Assembly (NCBI RefSeq): GCF_001767295.1
Contig: NZ_CP014944.1
Coordinates: 3,782,001 to 3,846,000 of the forward strand
Direction: 5' to 3'
Source of the DNA: Colwellia sp. PAMC 20917
Lineage (GTDB): Bacteria > Pseudomonadota > Gammaproteobacteria > Enterobacterales > Alteromonadaceae
DNA: 64,000 bases
Position numbers and translations under genes: made by a program. This document shows, piece after piece, positions 21,401-29,759 of this stretch. Numbering within the stretch: position 1 is the first letter of the stretch; each line of letters begins with the position of its first letter. The notes under the pieces were generated by a model. That model was not told where the DNA came from, did no database searches, and worked only from the letters and a program-made list of their open reading frames with translations.

Positions 21401-22602
21401 GCACTCAAATGCTTAATTTCACTGGCAGCTATGAAAACCTAATTGATATCAATTTACTGTCAATGGTGCCTAATCAAAGTGCGCTATGGGTGAATACTTA
21501 TAAACCAACAGATATAAATGGTAACGGCGGAAGTCTGTCATTGTTGAGCAGTGATGGCGCCTTAGATCACACGTTAAATAAAGGCAAAAGCACCTTACAA
21601 ACTTCAGGTACTTCTTATGGACCTTCACTTGAGTTAGCCGATGGCAGCCTTATCTTTACAAGATATGATAGCTCCAATAACTTAACTATTTATAAAGTTA
21701 CCGACAAAGAATTTACACCGGATATAAATTTTGTGCCTAGTTTTGGTTATGCTCAAGTTAATCTTACCTTCAGTTCGCAGATAAATGATATTAGTTATGA
21801 TGCATTCACCAATCATATTATTATTGTCGGTACGGTAAATGGTTCAGGTAATGATGCTTTTATTATTAAAGTCAATGCCACTGATGGTACCTTATTTAAT
21901 GGTGGCAGCTATGTCAGTGGTTTGGCTATTATTAATGTGGCGGGCAGTTTTTCAGAAACTTTGAACAAGGTTATAGCACAAGGCGATGGTACTTTAATTG
22001 GTTTGGGCTCTATTGATGTCGCTGGTTTCATCAACCCTTACTTACTCAAAATTGACTCAGGAGGTGAGCTTGATCTCAGTTTCAATGGTACAGGTTATAA
22101 AAGCTATGATTTAGGTTTGGCTAGTCAAAATATTACAGCGGTGGATATAGTACAATTGGTGGATAGCTCATTCATTTTCAATGTGAATAATTTAACCGCA
22201 TCAACTAGTCACTTTGTTAAAACCAATAGCTCAGGTATTGTTGACCCTACTTTTGCAAGTTCAGGAATACTTAATTTAGCCATTGGCGCAACAGCTACTG
22301 TGCTAAATGATATCACCCTTGATAGTAATGAAGTTATTTATGCCGTGGGCCACGGCACCAATGCAGATAATGATAATTTGGTGGTAAAAATATTGTCAGT
22401 TGATGGCAGTTTAGACCCTTTATTTAATGCCTATATAACACCTGGCTATTCGATGTTTGATGAAGGTGGCAACGAAACCCTTAAAAAAATATTATTTGAT
22501 CCGTTTAACGAGCATATTATCCTTGGAAATACCACTTTAGGCCCAATTGGAAATGTCGATATTCAGCTCAGGGCTTATAATTTAATTCAAAATGATAATT
22601 GA
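15487..22602 (+). CDS. Giant cadherin-like repeat lipoprotein (2371 aa)
   Basis: Lipoprotein signal LLSFNLSGCGG with the lipidation Cys near residue 22. Residues of about 230-300 resemble a fibronectin-III-like domain. From about 300 to 1345 come repeated cadherin/VCBS-type units (AANDVASVNENGNVII, then DGTVTYSHDGSETLSDSFTY). Nine of these are essentially identical at the protein level. Two classical cadherin-like domains follow (LDYETFISYDLQLIATD near 1400-1530). Residues 1550-2371 hold delta-60/DUF5122 propeller-type repeats (LDTSFNTDGKFDYSF, DLSFNGTGYKSYDL). This is a surface-exposed adhesin or scaffold architecture; the acidic DxD-rich loops suggest calcium binding. It is co-directional with the FecR and TPR-barrel genes just upstream, which may secrete it. 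The function could be adhesion or surface anchoring of the cytochrome system. Confidence 0.85.
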   Translation: MMKLYLRALFIFGLLSFNLSGCGGDTSEDNTEVVLLPADSVLLSTDISFSTVQASSLSKVSFNYRTSKVTGASQSATAIIDLPDQSKNIMGNILLALDVIDIAGIEQISLDFSNGNPDIAVLQICGASTASCLNDEFNEVEGDNTSYRLFINGLNPHDYNWQSGPNIINVWVDNVDGDRSIAATLSINWQAVVIESTQAEFINVIHDDSTGANTGDLSINWSVLPDYLFYNVFIATEPGISSDNVTSYEGGQARLSLVANNVVFEGIDADKEYYFTVSGVNDGGESAFSLQKSVIDLSRGAPVVKDDFAELNENDSIIINVIENDSDDLSSKLLIISQLSNGTNGQVFDNGDGSVTYVHDGSETTSDQFTYKVNDGEFDSATATVTLNITLLNDIPLAQNDSANVDEGGVIKIDVRNNDTDEESLINILTVSNISQANHGVVLNNNDGTITYSHDGSETLSDSFTYTINDGTVDSAPATVSITITAVNDTPVAANDVASVNENGNVIIALRSNDSDAETPNGALTVTNLSVTSNGTIVNNNDGTVTYSHDGSETLSDSFTYTINDGTVDSAPATVSITITAVNDTPVAANDVASVNENGNVIIALRSNDSDAETPNGALTVTNLSVTSNGTIVNNNDGTVTYSHDGSETLSDSFTYTINDGTVDSAPATVSITITAVNDTPVAANDVASVNENGNVIIALRSNDSDAETPNGALTVTNLSVTSNGTIVNNNDGTVTYSHDGSETLSDSFTYTINDGTVDSAPATVSITITAVNDTPVAANDVASVNENGNVIIALRSNDSDAETPNGALTVTNLSVTSNGTIVNNNDGTVTYSHDGSETLSDSFTYTINDGTVDSAPATVSITITAVNDTPVAANDVASVNENGNVIIALRSNDSDAETPNGALTVTNLSVTSNGTIVNNNDGTVTYSHDGSETLSDSFTYTINDGTVDSAPATVSITITAVNDTPVAANDVASVNENGNVIIALRSNDSDAETPNGALTVTNLSVTSNGTIVNNNDGTVTYSHDGSETLSDSFTYTINDGTVDSAPATVSITITAVNDTPVAANDVASVNENGNVIIALRSNDSDAETPNGALTVTNLSVTSNGTIVNNNDGTVTYSHDGSETLSDSFTYTINDGTVDSAPATVSITITAVNDTPVAANDVASVNENGNVIIALRSNDSDAETPNGALTVTNLSVTSNGTIVNNNDGTVTYSHDGSETLSDSFTYTINDGTVDSAPATVSITITAVNDTPVAANDVASVNENGNVIIALRSNDSDAETPNGALTVTNLSVTSNGTIVNNNDGTVTYSHDGSETLSDSFTYTINDGTVDSAPATVSITITAVNDTPAITSSSTLNLAENTANNTLVYTATATDAELGTISWSLVDENNVFIINGSSGAITINDNSALDYETFISYDLQLIATDDGVPRQADNILVTVSLSDVNEKPTLTATPSSQVIAENAQVNDAITTVVATDPENSAQTWTISAGNADGIFGIDGSGNVTIIDITNLNYEVTNQYTLTVKAEDSGTPTIFETLDITVDVSDIIENQELALDAFFGNNGGSSFNTYSYASDDSIVSTVRQTNGKLVLVVNVDIQGDKNIASIRMNTDGSVDTTYGDKGRKTFIFANSQIASKAVLDSSDNLYIVGTETISGFNPFVIKVDNTGNLDTSFNTDGKFDYSFLDSSYGQDILIHSNGYIYIACDGYSSTFFRNSLKMIRIDTSGALVNLNSDLGAGEYNLFNPHDFFAVGLAELSSGELVVIGDDYDVEISEGNFSAAVLNQTDFTQLSLIAATFDVKQVVTTIGSSDDKVETYLNLNNDSFIFAGASNYLQGISGPLEATLLKIDVTNASITVNSSFATSGVYTADVDGSNSFASSIISIDLDSSSNITFGSVADIGEGGPNYLIDQLTNVGAINGSFTSPSFSANYPVMQAMQLIVDPTNDHFYLANITGQVLSDDILFKQLLNDGTEVATSTQMLNFTGSYENLIDINLLSMVPNQSALWVNTYKPTDINGNGGSLSLLSSDGALDHTLNKGKSTLQTSGTSYGPSLELADGSLIFTRYDSSNNLTIYKVTDKEFTPDINFVPSFGYAQVNLTFSSQINDISYDAFTNHIIIVGTVNGSGNDAFIIKVNATDGTLFNGGSYVSGLAIINVAGSFSETLNKVIAQGDGTLIGLGSIDVAGFINPYLLKIDSGGELDLSFNGTGYKSYDLGLASQNITAVDIVQLVDSSFIFNVNNLTASTSHFVKTNSSGIVDPTFASSGILNLAIGATATVLNDITLDSNEVIYAVGHGTNADNDNLVVKILSVDGSLDPLFNAYITPGYSMFDEGGNETLKKILFDPFNEHIILGNTTLGPIGNVDIQLRAYNLIQNDN
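16839..19523 (+). repeat. Intragenic tandem repeat, 285-bp unit, about 9.4 copies
   Basis: The stretch repeats with an exact 285-base (95-codon) period inside the giant lipoprotein gene. Nine spacer segments are present and differ only by synonymous changes. Two linked sites (GGC-GCA with ACT-ATC, or GGT-GCA with ACC-ATC) define two unit types, in the order A A B B A B A A B. A third site alternates between TCA-GCT, TCA-GCC and TCC-GCC. Such identity implies recent expansion or gene conversion, and copy number may vary between strains. Short-read assemblies could collapse this array. Confidence 0.97.
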
Positions 22603-22731
22603 TCAAATATAGTTAAATCATTTTACTAAGTGCTTGGTAATGAAGTTTGAAAAAAATAAATTTATGGAATTGTTCAGTCATAATAAATAAATGCCAGGTA
22701 AATTTTAACGTGTCATTATTAGAGAATTAAT

Positions 22732-23556
22732 ATGAAAGTAAGCTTTTATGGTACTAGAGGTTCCTGCCCTTCTCCGGGTAAAGACACTGTGAAATACGGT
22801 GGGAATACCGCATGTACCTTAGTTGAGTCAAATGATGGTCGAAAACTGATTTTAGACGCAGGCACAGGAATTCGTAAATTAGGTGATGAATTAATCAAAC
22901 AAAATGATGATATCTATTTGTTGGTTACACATAATCATTATGACCATATCCAAGGGTTTCCTTTTTTTAAACCGATCTATCAACAGAAAAGAAAGATTTA
23001 CATTTATCCAGCAATTACTGAACCCAATGAACCCCAAGCCATCATTGAACAAATGCGTGGCAGTTATTCACCCATTGCCTCAAATATGATTAGTGCTGAT
23101 ATACAATTTCAAATCCACGATTGGTCTCAGCAACCATTAATGATTAACGGATTTAGTGTTATCAGACAACCGATGAATCATCCAAATGGTGGAATGTCAT
23201 ATTTAATTTCTTGTGATAACAAAACCGTTGCCTATGTTACTGATAATGAATTAAATGCCCCAAATTTTGTGGTAAGTAAAGCGCAGTGCAAAAATTTTGT
23301 TGCCAATGTAGATTTACTCATACACGATGGACAATACACAGAGTCAGACATGCCACTAAAATTAGGATGGGGTCACTCATTGATTTCAGAATGTCTGGAT
23401 TTGGCGATTCAAGGCAAGGTAAAAAATTTAGCAATATATAGTCATGATCCAGAAAGAACAGATAGTGAACTTGATCAATTACAAGAAGAAATCAACGATA
23501 TAAGTCAGGCGGTAAATGCCTTTTTAAGTATCGAAGGTCAAACAATATATCTATAA
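22732..23556 (+). CDS. MBL-fold metallo-hydrolase, possible cyclic-nucleotide phosphodiesterase
   Basis: 274 residues, no signal peptide. Metal ligands of the metallo-beta-lactamase fold are visible: THNHYDH near residue 65-71 (HxHxDH), a histidine in QPMNHPNGG, the aspartate in VTDNE, and the late histidine in YSHDPERTD. The N-terminus (VSFYGTRGSCP...YGGNTACTLV) matches the PhnP/RNase Z-like branch, which includes cyclic phosphodiesterases. It lies directly before an adenylate cyclase gene, so degrading the cAMP made next door is an attractive role, but this is inference. A nuclease or another phosphodiester substrate is the alternative. Gaps of 129 and 45 bases separate it from its neighbours. 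Confidence 0.8.
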   Translation: MKVSFYGTRGSCPSPGKDTVKYGGNTACTLVESNDGRKLILDAGTGIRKLGDELIKQNDDIYLLVTHNHYDHIQGFPFFKPIYQQKRKIYIYPAITEPNEPQAIIEQMRGSYSPIASNMISADIQFQIHDWSQQPLMINGFSVIRQPMNHPNGGMSYLISCDNKTVAYVTDNELNAPNFVVSKAQCKNFVANVDLLIHDGQYTESDMPLKLGWGHSLISECLDLAIQGKVKNLAIYSHDPERTDSELDQLQEEINDISQAVNAFLSIEGQTIYL

Positions 23557-23601
23557 CTTACTGTTTATTAAAATTCATAATTCGAAGGAATAAATATCTA
23601 A

Positions 23602-25821
23602 GTGTTTAACTATATAAAAAATAAAAAAAATGCCATTCTTTCTGGTTTACTTATTAGCTCTTTTGTTATTTTTTTACAGTTTTCATCTCAACCTGACGTA
23701 AAGCAACTATTAGCCCGGTTTGATGGTATATTTTATGATCTTAGATTGAGAGCAACACTAGAAGATCGTGCTTTAACAGATCAAGCTATTTTTATTATCG
23801 ATATTGATGAAAAGAGTTTAGCAGCCGAAGGACGTTGGCCATGGTCGCGAAGTAAATTAGCTGAGTTAGTCAATAAATTAGCTGAAGCAAGTGTTGCTGT
23901 TGTTGCATTTGATGTATTATTTTCAGAGCCAGAAAGAAATCCAGCAGACACTGTAGCCGACTATTTGCGAACGATTGACATGGAGATTCCTCCTTACATC
24001 GAGGCAGTAAAAGTAGCCTTAGATGCTGATACTGTATTTTCAGAAAGTGTTACCGCTACTGATGTGGTGTTAGGCCTTTTATTTCAAGATGAGAATAAAG
24101 TGACTAAGGGAGAGCTACCACTTAGCGTCATCAATAGTGGAACTAACCTAGATATAACTAAATTGATCCGCGTGTCATACTCAAATTACGAGAGTAACAT
24201 TGATATTTTGCAATCACAAACACCTGGTAGTGGTTTCATTAATTCAACACCAGATCAAGACGGCTTTATTAGAAGAGCTGCATTAATTGCTGAATATAAA
24301 GGAAAATTTTACCCTTCATTAGCACTTGAGGCTGCAAGATTACTCACTTTTACTGAAAAAATTGATATGGAAATTGTTAATATTGGTAATGGTGTTAAGC
24401 AAATAGCGGGGGTTAAATGGGGTAATGAATTGATCCCAACAGATGCTGCTGGCAGAGTATTAATACCTTATAGAGGTAAACGTAAAAGCTTTCCGTATAT
24501 ATCAGCAACCGATGTTTTGCATGATAACATCAGCTTAAATAAGCTAGAAGGAGCAGTTGTTTTTGTTGGTACTAGTGCTGTTGGGCTAGCTGATTTACGA
24601 GCAACGCCAGTGGAGTTGAGTTTCCCCGGTGTTGAAGTACATGCCAATGTGTTAGAAGGATTATTACATCCAGAAATACTGCCTAGGCAACCTGATTGGT
24701 GGGAAGCCGCTTTAGCCATTATTCTTTCTATTCTTGCCTTGTTTTGTGTGTTTTTATTTCCTGCAATAGGTCCATTATCATTAACTATAACAGCCTCATC
24801 GGTAATGATACTTACTACGATCTTTAATTTTTGGCTGTGGCAACATCATCATATTAGCCTGATGCTAACAACAAGCTTATTACTTGTTTTTCTTGTGGGT
24901 TTTTACAATTTAGGTTTAGGTTTTTTTAAAGAAAATAATCAAAAGAAAATGATAAAAGGTATTTTTGACCAATACGTGCCACCGGCCCATATAGATAAAA
25001 TGTTAGCGGATCCAGATTCGGTTAATCTTGACGGCGAGCGAAAAGAAATGACAGTACTATTTTCTGATATTCGCAGTTTTACTAGCATATCAGAATCGTT
25101 AAGTGCATCAGAGCTTAAAAACCTATTGAACACCTATTTCAACCCTATCACTAAAAGTATATTTGATCACAAAGGGACAATTGATAAATATGTTGGTGAT
25201 ATGGTAATGGCCTTTTGGGGCGCGCCGCTTAATGATCCCGACCACGCTAAAAATGCTTTAGCTGCTGCATTAGATATGCAAGTGATCACCGCAAAATTAA
25301 GAGAAGAATTTAAAAAAATAGGTCTTCCAGAAATTCATGTAGGTATTGGGTTAAATACCGGGGATATGAGCGTGGGGGATATGGGGTCAGAATATCGTAG
25401 GGCTTATACTGTTCTTGGTGATGCAGTTAATCTTGGGTCAAGATTAGAAAGTTTAACAAAATTCTATGGCGTAGAGTGTTTAGTGAGTAAGAACACTAAA
25501 GATCAATGTCCGGAATATGTATTTAGATTTATTGATAGTGTTAAAGTCAAAGGAAAAAGTGAGCCTGTCACCATATACGAACCACTAAATGAAGCGCAAC
25601 TACTAGCAACAACATTTAAAGAAGAAAATGATGCATATAGTCGGGCTTATCAATATTATTTATCTCAAGACTGGCCATTAGCAAAACAAGCCTTTATCGA
25701 ATTATTAAATACGTATAGTGACCGTAATATTTATCAAATATATTTGGCAAGAATTATCACGTTAGAGTTGCTGCCTATTGCAGATGATTGGGACGGCGTA
25801 TTCACTCATACGGATAAATAA
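23602..25821 (+). CDS. CHASE2-domain class III adenylate cyclase
   Basis: 739 residues from a GTG start (AAGGA upstream). A membrane helix near residues 12-28 is followed by an extracytoplasmic CHASE2 sensor domain (about 35-360; DEKSLAAEGRWPWSRSKLAEL, VAFDVLFSEP). Three helices follow at about 370-445, and a cytoplasmic class III cyclase domain at about 480-660. Catalytic landmarks are present: metal aspartates in LFSDIRSF and YVGDMVM, the adenine-specifying lysine in IDKYVGD with the aspartate in LGDAVNLGSRLE, and the transition-state Asn/Arg in NLGSRLE. These favour ATP over GTP. CHASE2 domains sense unknown periplasmic cues. Its product could act on the two cyclic-nucleotide-binding proteins in the same cluster. 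Confidence 0.93.
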   Translation: MFNYIKNKKNAILSGLLISSFVIFLQFSSQPDVKQLLARFDGIFYDLRLRATLEDRALTDQAIFIIDIDEKSLAAEGRWPWSRSKLAELVNKLAEASVAVVAFDVLFSEPERNPADTVADYLRTIDMEIPPYIEAVKVALDADTVFSESVTATDVVLGLLFQDENKVTKGELPLSVINSGTNLDITKLIRVSYSNYESNIDILQSQTPGSGFINSTPDQDGFIRRAALIAEYKGKFYPSLALEAARLLTFTEKIDMEIVNIGNGVKQIAGVKWGNELIPTDAAGRVLIPYRGKRKSFPYISATDVLHDNISLNKLEGAVVFVGTSAVGLADLRATPVELSFPGVEVHANVLEGLLHPEILPRQPDWWEAALAIILSILALFCVFLFPAIGPLSLTITASSVMILTTIFNFWLWQHHHISLMLTTSLLLVFLVGFYNLGLGFFKENNQKKMIKGIFDQYVPPAHIDKMLADPDSVNLDGERKEMTVLFSDIRSFTSISESLSASELKNLLNTYFNPITKSIFDHKGTIDKYVGDMVMAFWGAPLNDPDHAKNALAAALDMQVITAKLREEFKKIGLPEIHVGIGLNTGDMSVGDMGSEYRRAYTVLGDAVNLGSRLESLTKFYGVECLVSKNTKDQCPEYVFRFIDSVKVKGKSEPVTIYEPLNEAQLLATTFKEENDAYSRAYQYYLSQDWPLAKQAFIELLNTYSDRNIYQIYLARIITLELLPIADDWDGVFTHTDK

Positions 25822-25903
25822 ATATATAAATGGCGTCATAAATTTATTTGAAATATGCGCCATACTTTTAAACCAAAGATAACTAAACTAAATTGGAGTT
25901 TTA

Positions 25904-27430
25904 ATGACGTTAACTACGATGCTTACCGCGAGTATTATTTCTGTAGTTTTTTTTATTACAGCTGCTTTATTAAGAGCGTTTTCGCCAGGGAATAATAGCC
26001 ATATAAAACGAGTGGCTTATTTTTGTTTAATATATTTATTAACTGTCGTTATTATACAATTTTCATACTTTTATTCATGGCTAGAGACTTCCTTAATTGT
26101 TGCAAATATTTCATTTTTAACGGGGTGGATTACCATCGTTGAATTGTTTTCAATTATTTTATTCAAATTAGCGTTACCAAAACTAGGACAAAATCCGCCG
26201 TCAATTATTAGTGATTTATTCTTAGGGTTATCTATCATTATTTTAATTGGTATTACGTTACGAAATTTTGGTGTTGATACGACTAGCATAGTCGCTACCT
26301 CAGCCGTGGTAACAGGTATTTTAGCTATTGGATTACAAGCGACATTAGGCAATATTATTGGTGGGATAGCGCTACAGATTGATCGTTCTATTAGGCTTGG
26401 AGATTGGATACAGCTTGAAAATGGAAATCAGGGTAGGGTTCAAGAGATTAGATGGCGACATACCGTTATTGAAACACGAAATTGGGATACTATTATTGTT
26501 CCCAACTCATCATTATTATCGGCCAATATTATTATTTTAGGTAAACGGGCAGGTGAACCACGCCAGCATAGAATGTGGGTATATTTTAATGTCGACTTTC
26601 GTACCAGTCCATCCCATGTTATTGAAACTGTTGAAAAAGCCTTGCAAGCACCTCCTGAAATATTAAATGTAGCTAAAACCCCTGCCGCTAATTGTATATG
26701 TCTTGATTTTTCGAGCGATAATAGAGACAGTTATGCACATTATGCGGTGCGTTATTGGCTGACAGACATTAAAGATGACGATCCAACAAGTTCATTAATA
26801 AGACGGCGTTTATATGCTGCATTGCAACGTGCAAATATTCCATTAGCGATACCCGCATCACAACTATTTATTGATAATGACAATACTGAGCGTAGGGAAC
26901 ATAAAAATCAGCAAGATATTGAAAAAAGAATAAATGCATTAAAAGAGATTAGTTTCTTAGATGTATTAACACAACAAGAATTCACTCATCTTGCAAAAGC
27001 ACTTCAACCGGTACTTTATTCTCAGGGTGAAAATATCATGATCCAAAATGACCAAGCTAACTGGCTCTATATTTTAACCGAAGGCAATGCTGAGGTTTGG
27101 ATCAACTCTGCTGAACAAAAAAGCAAAGTTGCAGATATCAGCGCACCTACCTTTATTGGTGAAATGGGATTAATGACAGGAGCTCCAAGAAGCGCGACTA
27201 TTGTGGCAACTAGTGATGTGTATTGCTATCGCTTACACCGTAATGATTTCCAAGAAATCATTCAGCAACGACCAAGTATGATTGAACAAATATCAGATGT
27301 TTTAGCCAGACGAGAAGTTGAAACTCAAACCATTAGAGATCAATTAGATAAAGAAGCAAAAAATCAAAGAATTGAAGAAATATCTGTTCACTTACTGACT
27401 AAAATAAGTACGTTTTTTGGTTTAGATTAA
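25904..27430 (+). CDS. MscS-family channel with C-terminal cyclic-nucleotide-binding domain
   Basis: 508 residues. Transmembrane helices lie at about 5-25, 40-58, 65-88 and 100-122, and the pore-lining segment at about 135-155 has the MscS pattern GLQATLGNIIGGIALQ. The MscS beta domain follows (IRLGDWIQLENGNQGRVQEI, then VPNSSLLSANI). The C-terminal domain of about 355-475 is a CNB fold with GEMGLMTGAPRSATIVAT, a good phosphate-binding cassette. Such bCNG-type channels are members of the MscS superfamily, and several have lost mechanosensitivity. It sits 82 bases after an adenylate cyclase, so ligand gating by cAMP is likely. It ends the co-directional run. Confidence 0.92.
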   Translation: MTLTTMLTASIISVVFFITAALLRAFSPGNNSHIKRVAYFCLIYLLTVVIIQFSYFYSWLETSLIVANISFLTGWITIVELFSIILFKLALPKLGQNPPSIISDLFLGLSIIILIGITLRNFGVDTTSIVATSAVVTGILAIGLQATLGNIIGGIALQIDRSIRLGDWIQLENGNQGRVQEIRWRHTVIETRNWDTIIVPNSSLLSANIIILGKRAGEPRQHRMWVYFNVDFRTSPSHVIETVEKALQAPPEILNVAKTPAANCICLDFSSDNRDSYAHYAVRYWLTDIKDDDPTSSLIRRRLYAALQRANIPLAIPASQLFIDNDNTERREHKNQQDIEKRINALKEISFLDVLTQQEFTHLAKALQPVLYSQGENIMIQNDQANWLYILTEGNAEVWINSAEQKSKVADISAPTFIGEMGLMTGAPRSATIVATSDVYCYRLHRNDFQEIIQQRPSMIEQISDVLARREVETQTIRDQLDKEAKNQRIEEISVHLLTKISTFFGLD

Positions 27431-27639
27431 TTTAATCTTCTTCGTGTTTAATTCTTCGTCGCTTGCCGCTTATAACGGCTATATGAGCCTTTTTACTTTT
27501 AAACAGCCTTTATCTATTTAAATCAAATTATAACGTTTTAGGAATATCTTTTGATTATTAGGCAATATGAGTCTGCTTGCATGATTGACAATAGAGTTGG
27601 TGACATAATCAACCAAATTCAGTCGCCTTAGTTAAGTAA

Positions 27640-28140
27640 CCATTTTTAATTCTCTATCCACTGATTCAAAACCGTTAGGACTTTGATAATCGGGTATGAA
27701 TGAAGTCGACGGCTGTTGTACCAAATTGTTATGTAATTCAGTACATCTTGCTGTGCTGAATAACGCGTTTTATCATTACGCTAATGAACTCGCTCTTGTT
27801 TCAAGCTTGCGAAGAAGCTTTCGGTAACGGCATTATCCCAGCAACACACTTTTTTACTCATACTACCAACAAACCCATTTTATTTGAGTAATCGACAATA
27901 TTGATGACTGGCATACTGAACGCCCTGATCTGAATGAACTATCAGTCTTGCTTTGGGTTGTCGTTGCCAAATAGCTATTGTTAACGCATCATAAACAAGC
28001 TGCGCTTTCATTCTTGACCCCATGCTCCAACCACGACTTTTCGCGAATATAAGTCAATCACGACACATAAATATAACCAACCTTCTGCTGTCCAAACGTA
28101 GGTAATATAACCTAGTCACGCTTTATCTGGTGCCTTAACA
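27640..28140 (-). pseudogene. Decayed IS3-family transposase (OrfB, integrase core)
   Basis: Reading the minus strand and joining frames recovers an IS3-type OrfB C-terminal half: [58 protein letters not shown], then WDNAVTESFFASLKQERVH and PNGFESVDREL. The second aspartate (HSDQG) and the glutamate (NAVTESFF) of the DDE triad are visible. The gene is dead. There is a TGA where Trp is expected near 28120, a 2-base deletion after YSRKVV, a TAA after CRLLK, a TAG after QERVH and a 1-base deletion near SY-DYQSP. No terminal inverted repeats could be fixed. This remnant explains the long gap between the channel gene and nadA. Confidence 0.85.
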
Positions 28141-28391
28141 ATTTCTTAAATAGTTAATTTCTAAATTTATAAGTCAGATAGCAAACAATAAAAAGCCAAG
28201 GCTTTTAAACGTTAAGCAGGTTAATTCCAAGGTTCAAATCTTTTATGGCCAAACACTGCTTAAAGTAAGTCCTTAAGATAAACGCTTAACTTCAAGACGA
28301 TCCTTAATTAATATCTTATTCAAAAGCTACATGTTCAATAAAATACCATCCGGTATTATCTTGTTTTAATCTTTAATAGTTAAAAGTCTTA

Positions 28392-28420
28392 TACACATCA
28401 CGATATCTATATCGTATAAT
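28392..28420 (+). promoter_or_regulatory. Candidate nadA promoter with overlapping 16-bp palindrome
   Basis: A perfect TATAAT -10 box lies at 28415-28420, with a weak -35 (TACACA, 28392-28397) 17 bases upstream. A perfect inverted repeat, ACGATAT-CT-ATATCGT at 28400-28415, fills the spacer and touches the -10 box, the usual place for a repressor operator. The identity of any regulator is unknown. Confidence 0.5.
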
Positions 28421-28455
28421 TGCGTGGTATTTAAAGAGATCATCAGAGATAAATA

Positions 28456-29499
28456 ATGTCGCAAAGTAATTTAGCCGTAGAATTTGATTTTCAATTTCCA
28501 GCGAAACCAGCTCCACTTTCAGATAATGAACGTAGTCAGTATAAAGATCGTATTAAAACTTTATTGAAAGAGAAAAATGCGGTACTTATTGCTCATTATT
28601 ATACCGATCCCGAAATTCAGGCTTTAGCTGAGGAAACGGGTGGCTGTGTCGCCGACTCTTTAGAAATGGCGCGCTTTGGCAACAATCATCCAGCAACAAC
28701 GCTAATTATTGCTGGTGTTCGTTTTATGGGTGAAACTGCGAAAGTACTGACGCCTGAAAAGACCGTGGTTATGCCAACACTCGAAGCAACCTGTTCATTA
28801 GACTTAGGCTGCCCTATCGAAGAGTTCTCTGCTTTTTGTGATCAGCACCCTGACCGAACTGTTGTTGTGTATGCGAATACTTCAACTGCGGTAAAAGCTC
28901 GAGCGGATTGGATCGTTACCTCTTCTTGTGCATTAGAAATTATTGAACATCTTGATGAGCAAGGTGAAAAAATTCTTTGGGGACCTGACCGTCATTTAGG
29001 CGCATACATTCAAAAGCAAACGGGTGCCGAAATGTTAATGTGGCAGGGTGCCTGTATCGTTCATGATGAATTTAAAAGCAAAGCGCTAAAGGATATGAAG
29101 GCTTTGCATCCAGATGCTGCCATTTTGGTGCACCCAGAGTCTCCTGCAGATGTTATTGAGCTTGCTGATGCTGTTGGTTCAACTAGTCAGCTAATTAAAG
29201 CTGCTCAAGTTATGCCCAATAAAAAGTTTATCGTCGCAACAGACCGTGGTATTTTTTATAAAATGCAGCAGTTATGTCCAGATAAAGAATTCTTTGAGGC
29301 CCCAACCGCGGGGGAAGGCGCAACCTGTAAAAGTTGTGCCCATTGTCCATGGATGGCAATGAACGGTTTAAAAGAGATAGAAGAAGCATTGCTTAATCCA
29401 TTAGGCAGAGAAGTGTTTGTAGACATGAAACTTCGCGACGGGGCATTGAAGTCATTGGATCGCATGTTAACGTTCAACAACGCTTTAGCCAGTAAATAA
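28456..29499 (+). CDS. nadA: Quinolinate synthase A
   Basis: 347 residues. It condenses iminoaspartate with dihydroxyacetone phosphate to quinolinate, the second step of de novo NAD synthesis, in the cytoplasm. Diagnostic stretches are [20 protein letters not shown] near residue 42, [17 protein letters not shown] near 137, and the C-terminal [13 protein letters not shown]. Together with CSLDLGCP near 113 and the SSCALEI region these supply the three cysteines for the [4Fe-4S] cluster. Full length for the family and a single-gene unit. It has its own promoter with a palindrome in the spacer. Confidence 0.97.
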   Translation: MSQSNLAVEFDFQFPAKPAPLSDNERSQYKDRIKTLLKEKNAVLIAHYYTDPEIQALAEETGGCVADSLEMARFGNNHPATTLIIAGVRFMGETAKVLTPEKTVVMPTLEATCSLDLGCPIEEFSAFCDQHPDRTVVVYANTSTAVKARADWIVTSSCALEIIEHLDEQGEKILWGPDRHLGAYIQKQTGAEMLMWQGACIVHDEFKSKALKDMKALHPDAAILVHPESPADVIELADAVGSTSQLIKAAQVMPNKKFIVATDRGIFYKMQQLCPDKEFFEAPTAGEGATCKSCAHCPWMAMNGLKEIEEALLNPLGREVFVDMKLRDGALKSLDRMLTFNNALASK

Positions 29500-29759
29500 C
29501 CAGTAAGGTGATTTTTTGCTGATAAAGTAATCAGTTGGCCTCTTTTTATTAAAATTAAGTTGTGTTGGCTATTAAATTTACCTACCATAGCGCAACTTTA
29601 TTTTATGGCATGTCTATAAGTTTAAAGTGTTTATAAAGTTATTTTTTACGCAGTCGATTCTCTGAGTAGCGGGTCAAGACTTGTTTTAAAATGTCTTTAA
29701 TAGATAAAATTAGCATGCTAATTCATCTCAATAAAAATTAGCCTGTTAGTGAAAAAATT

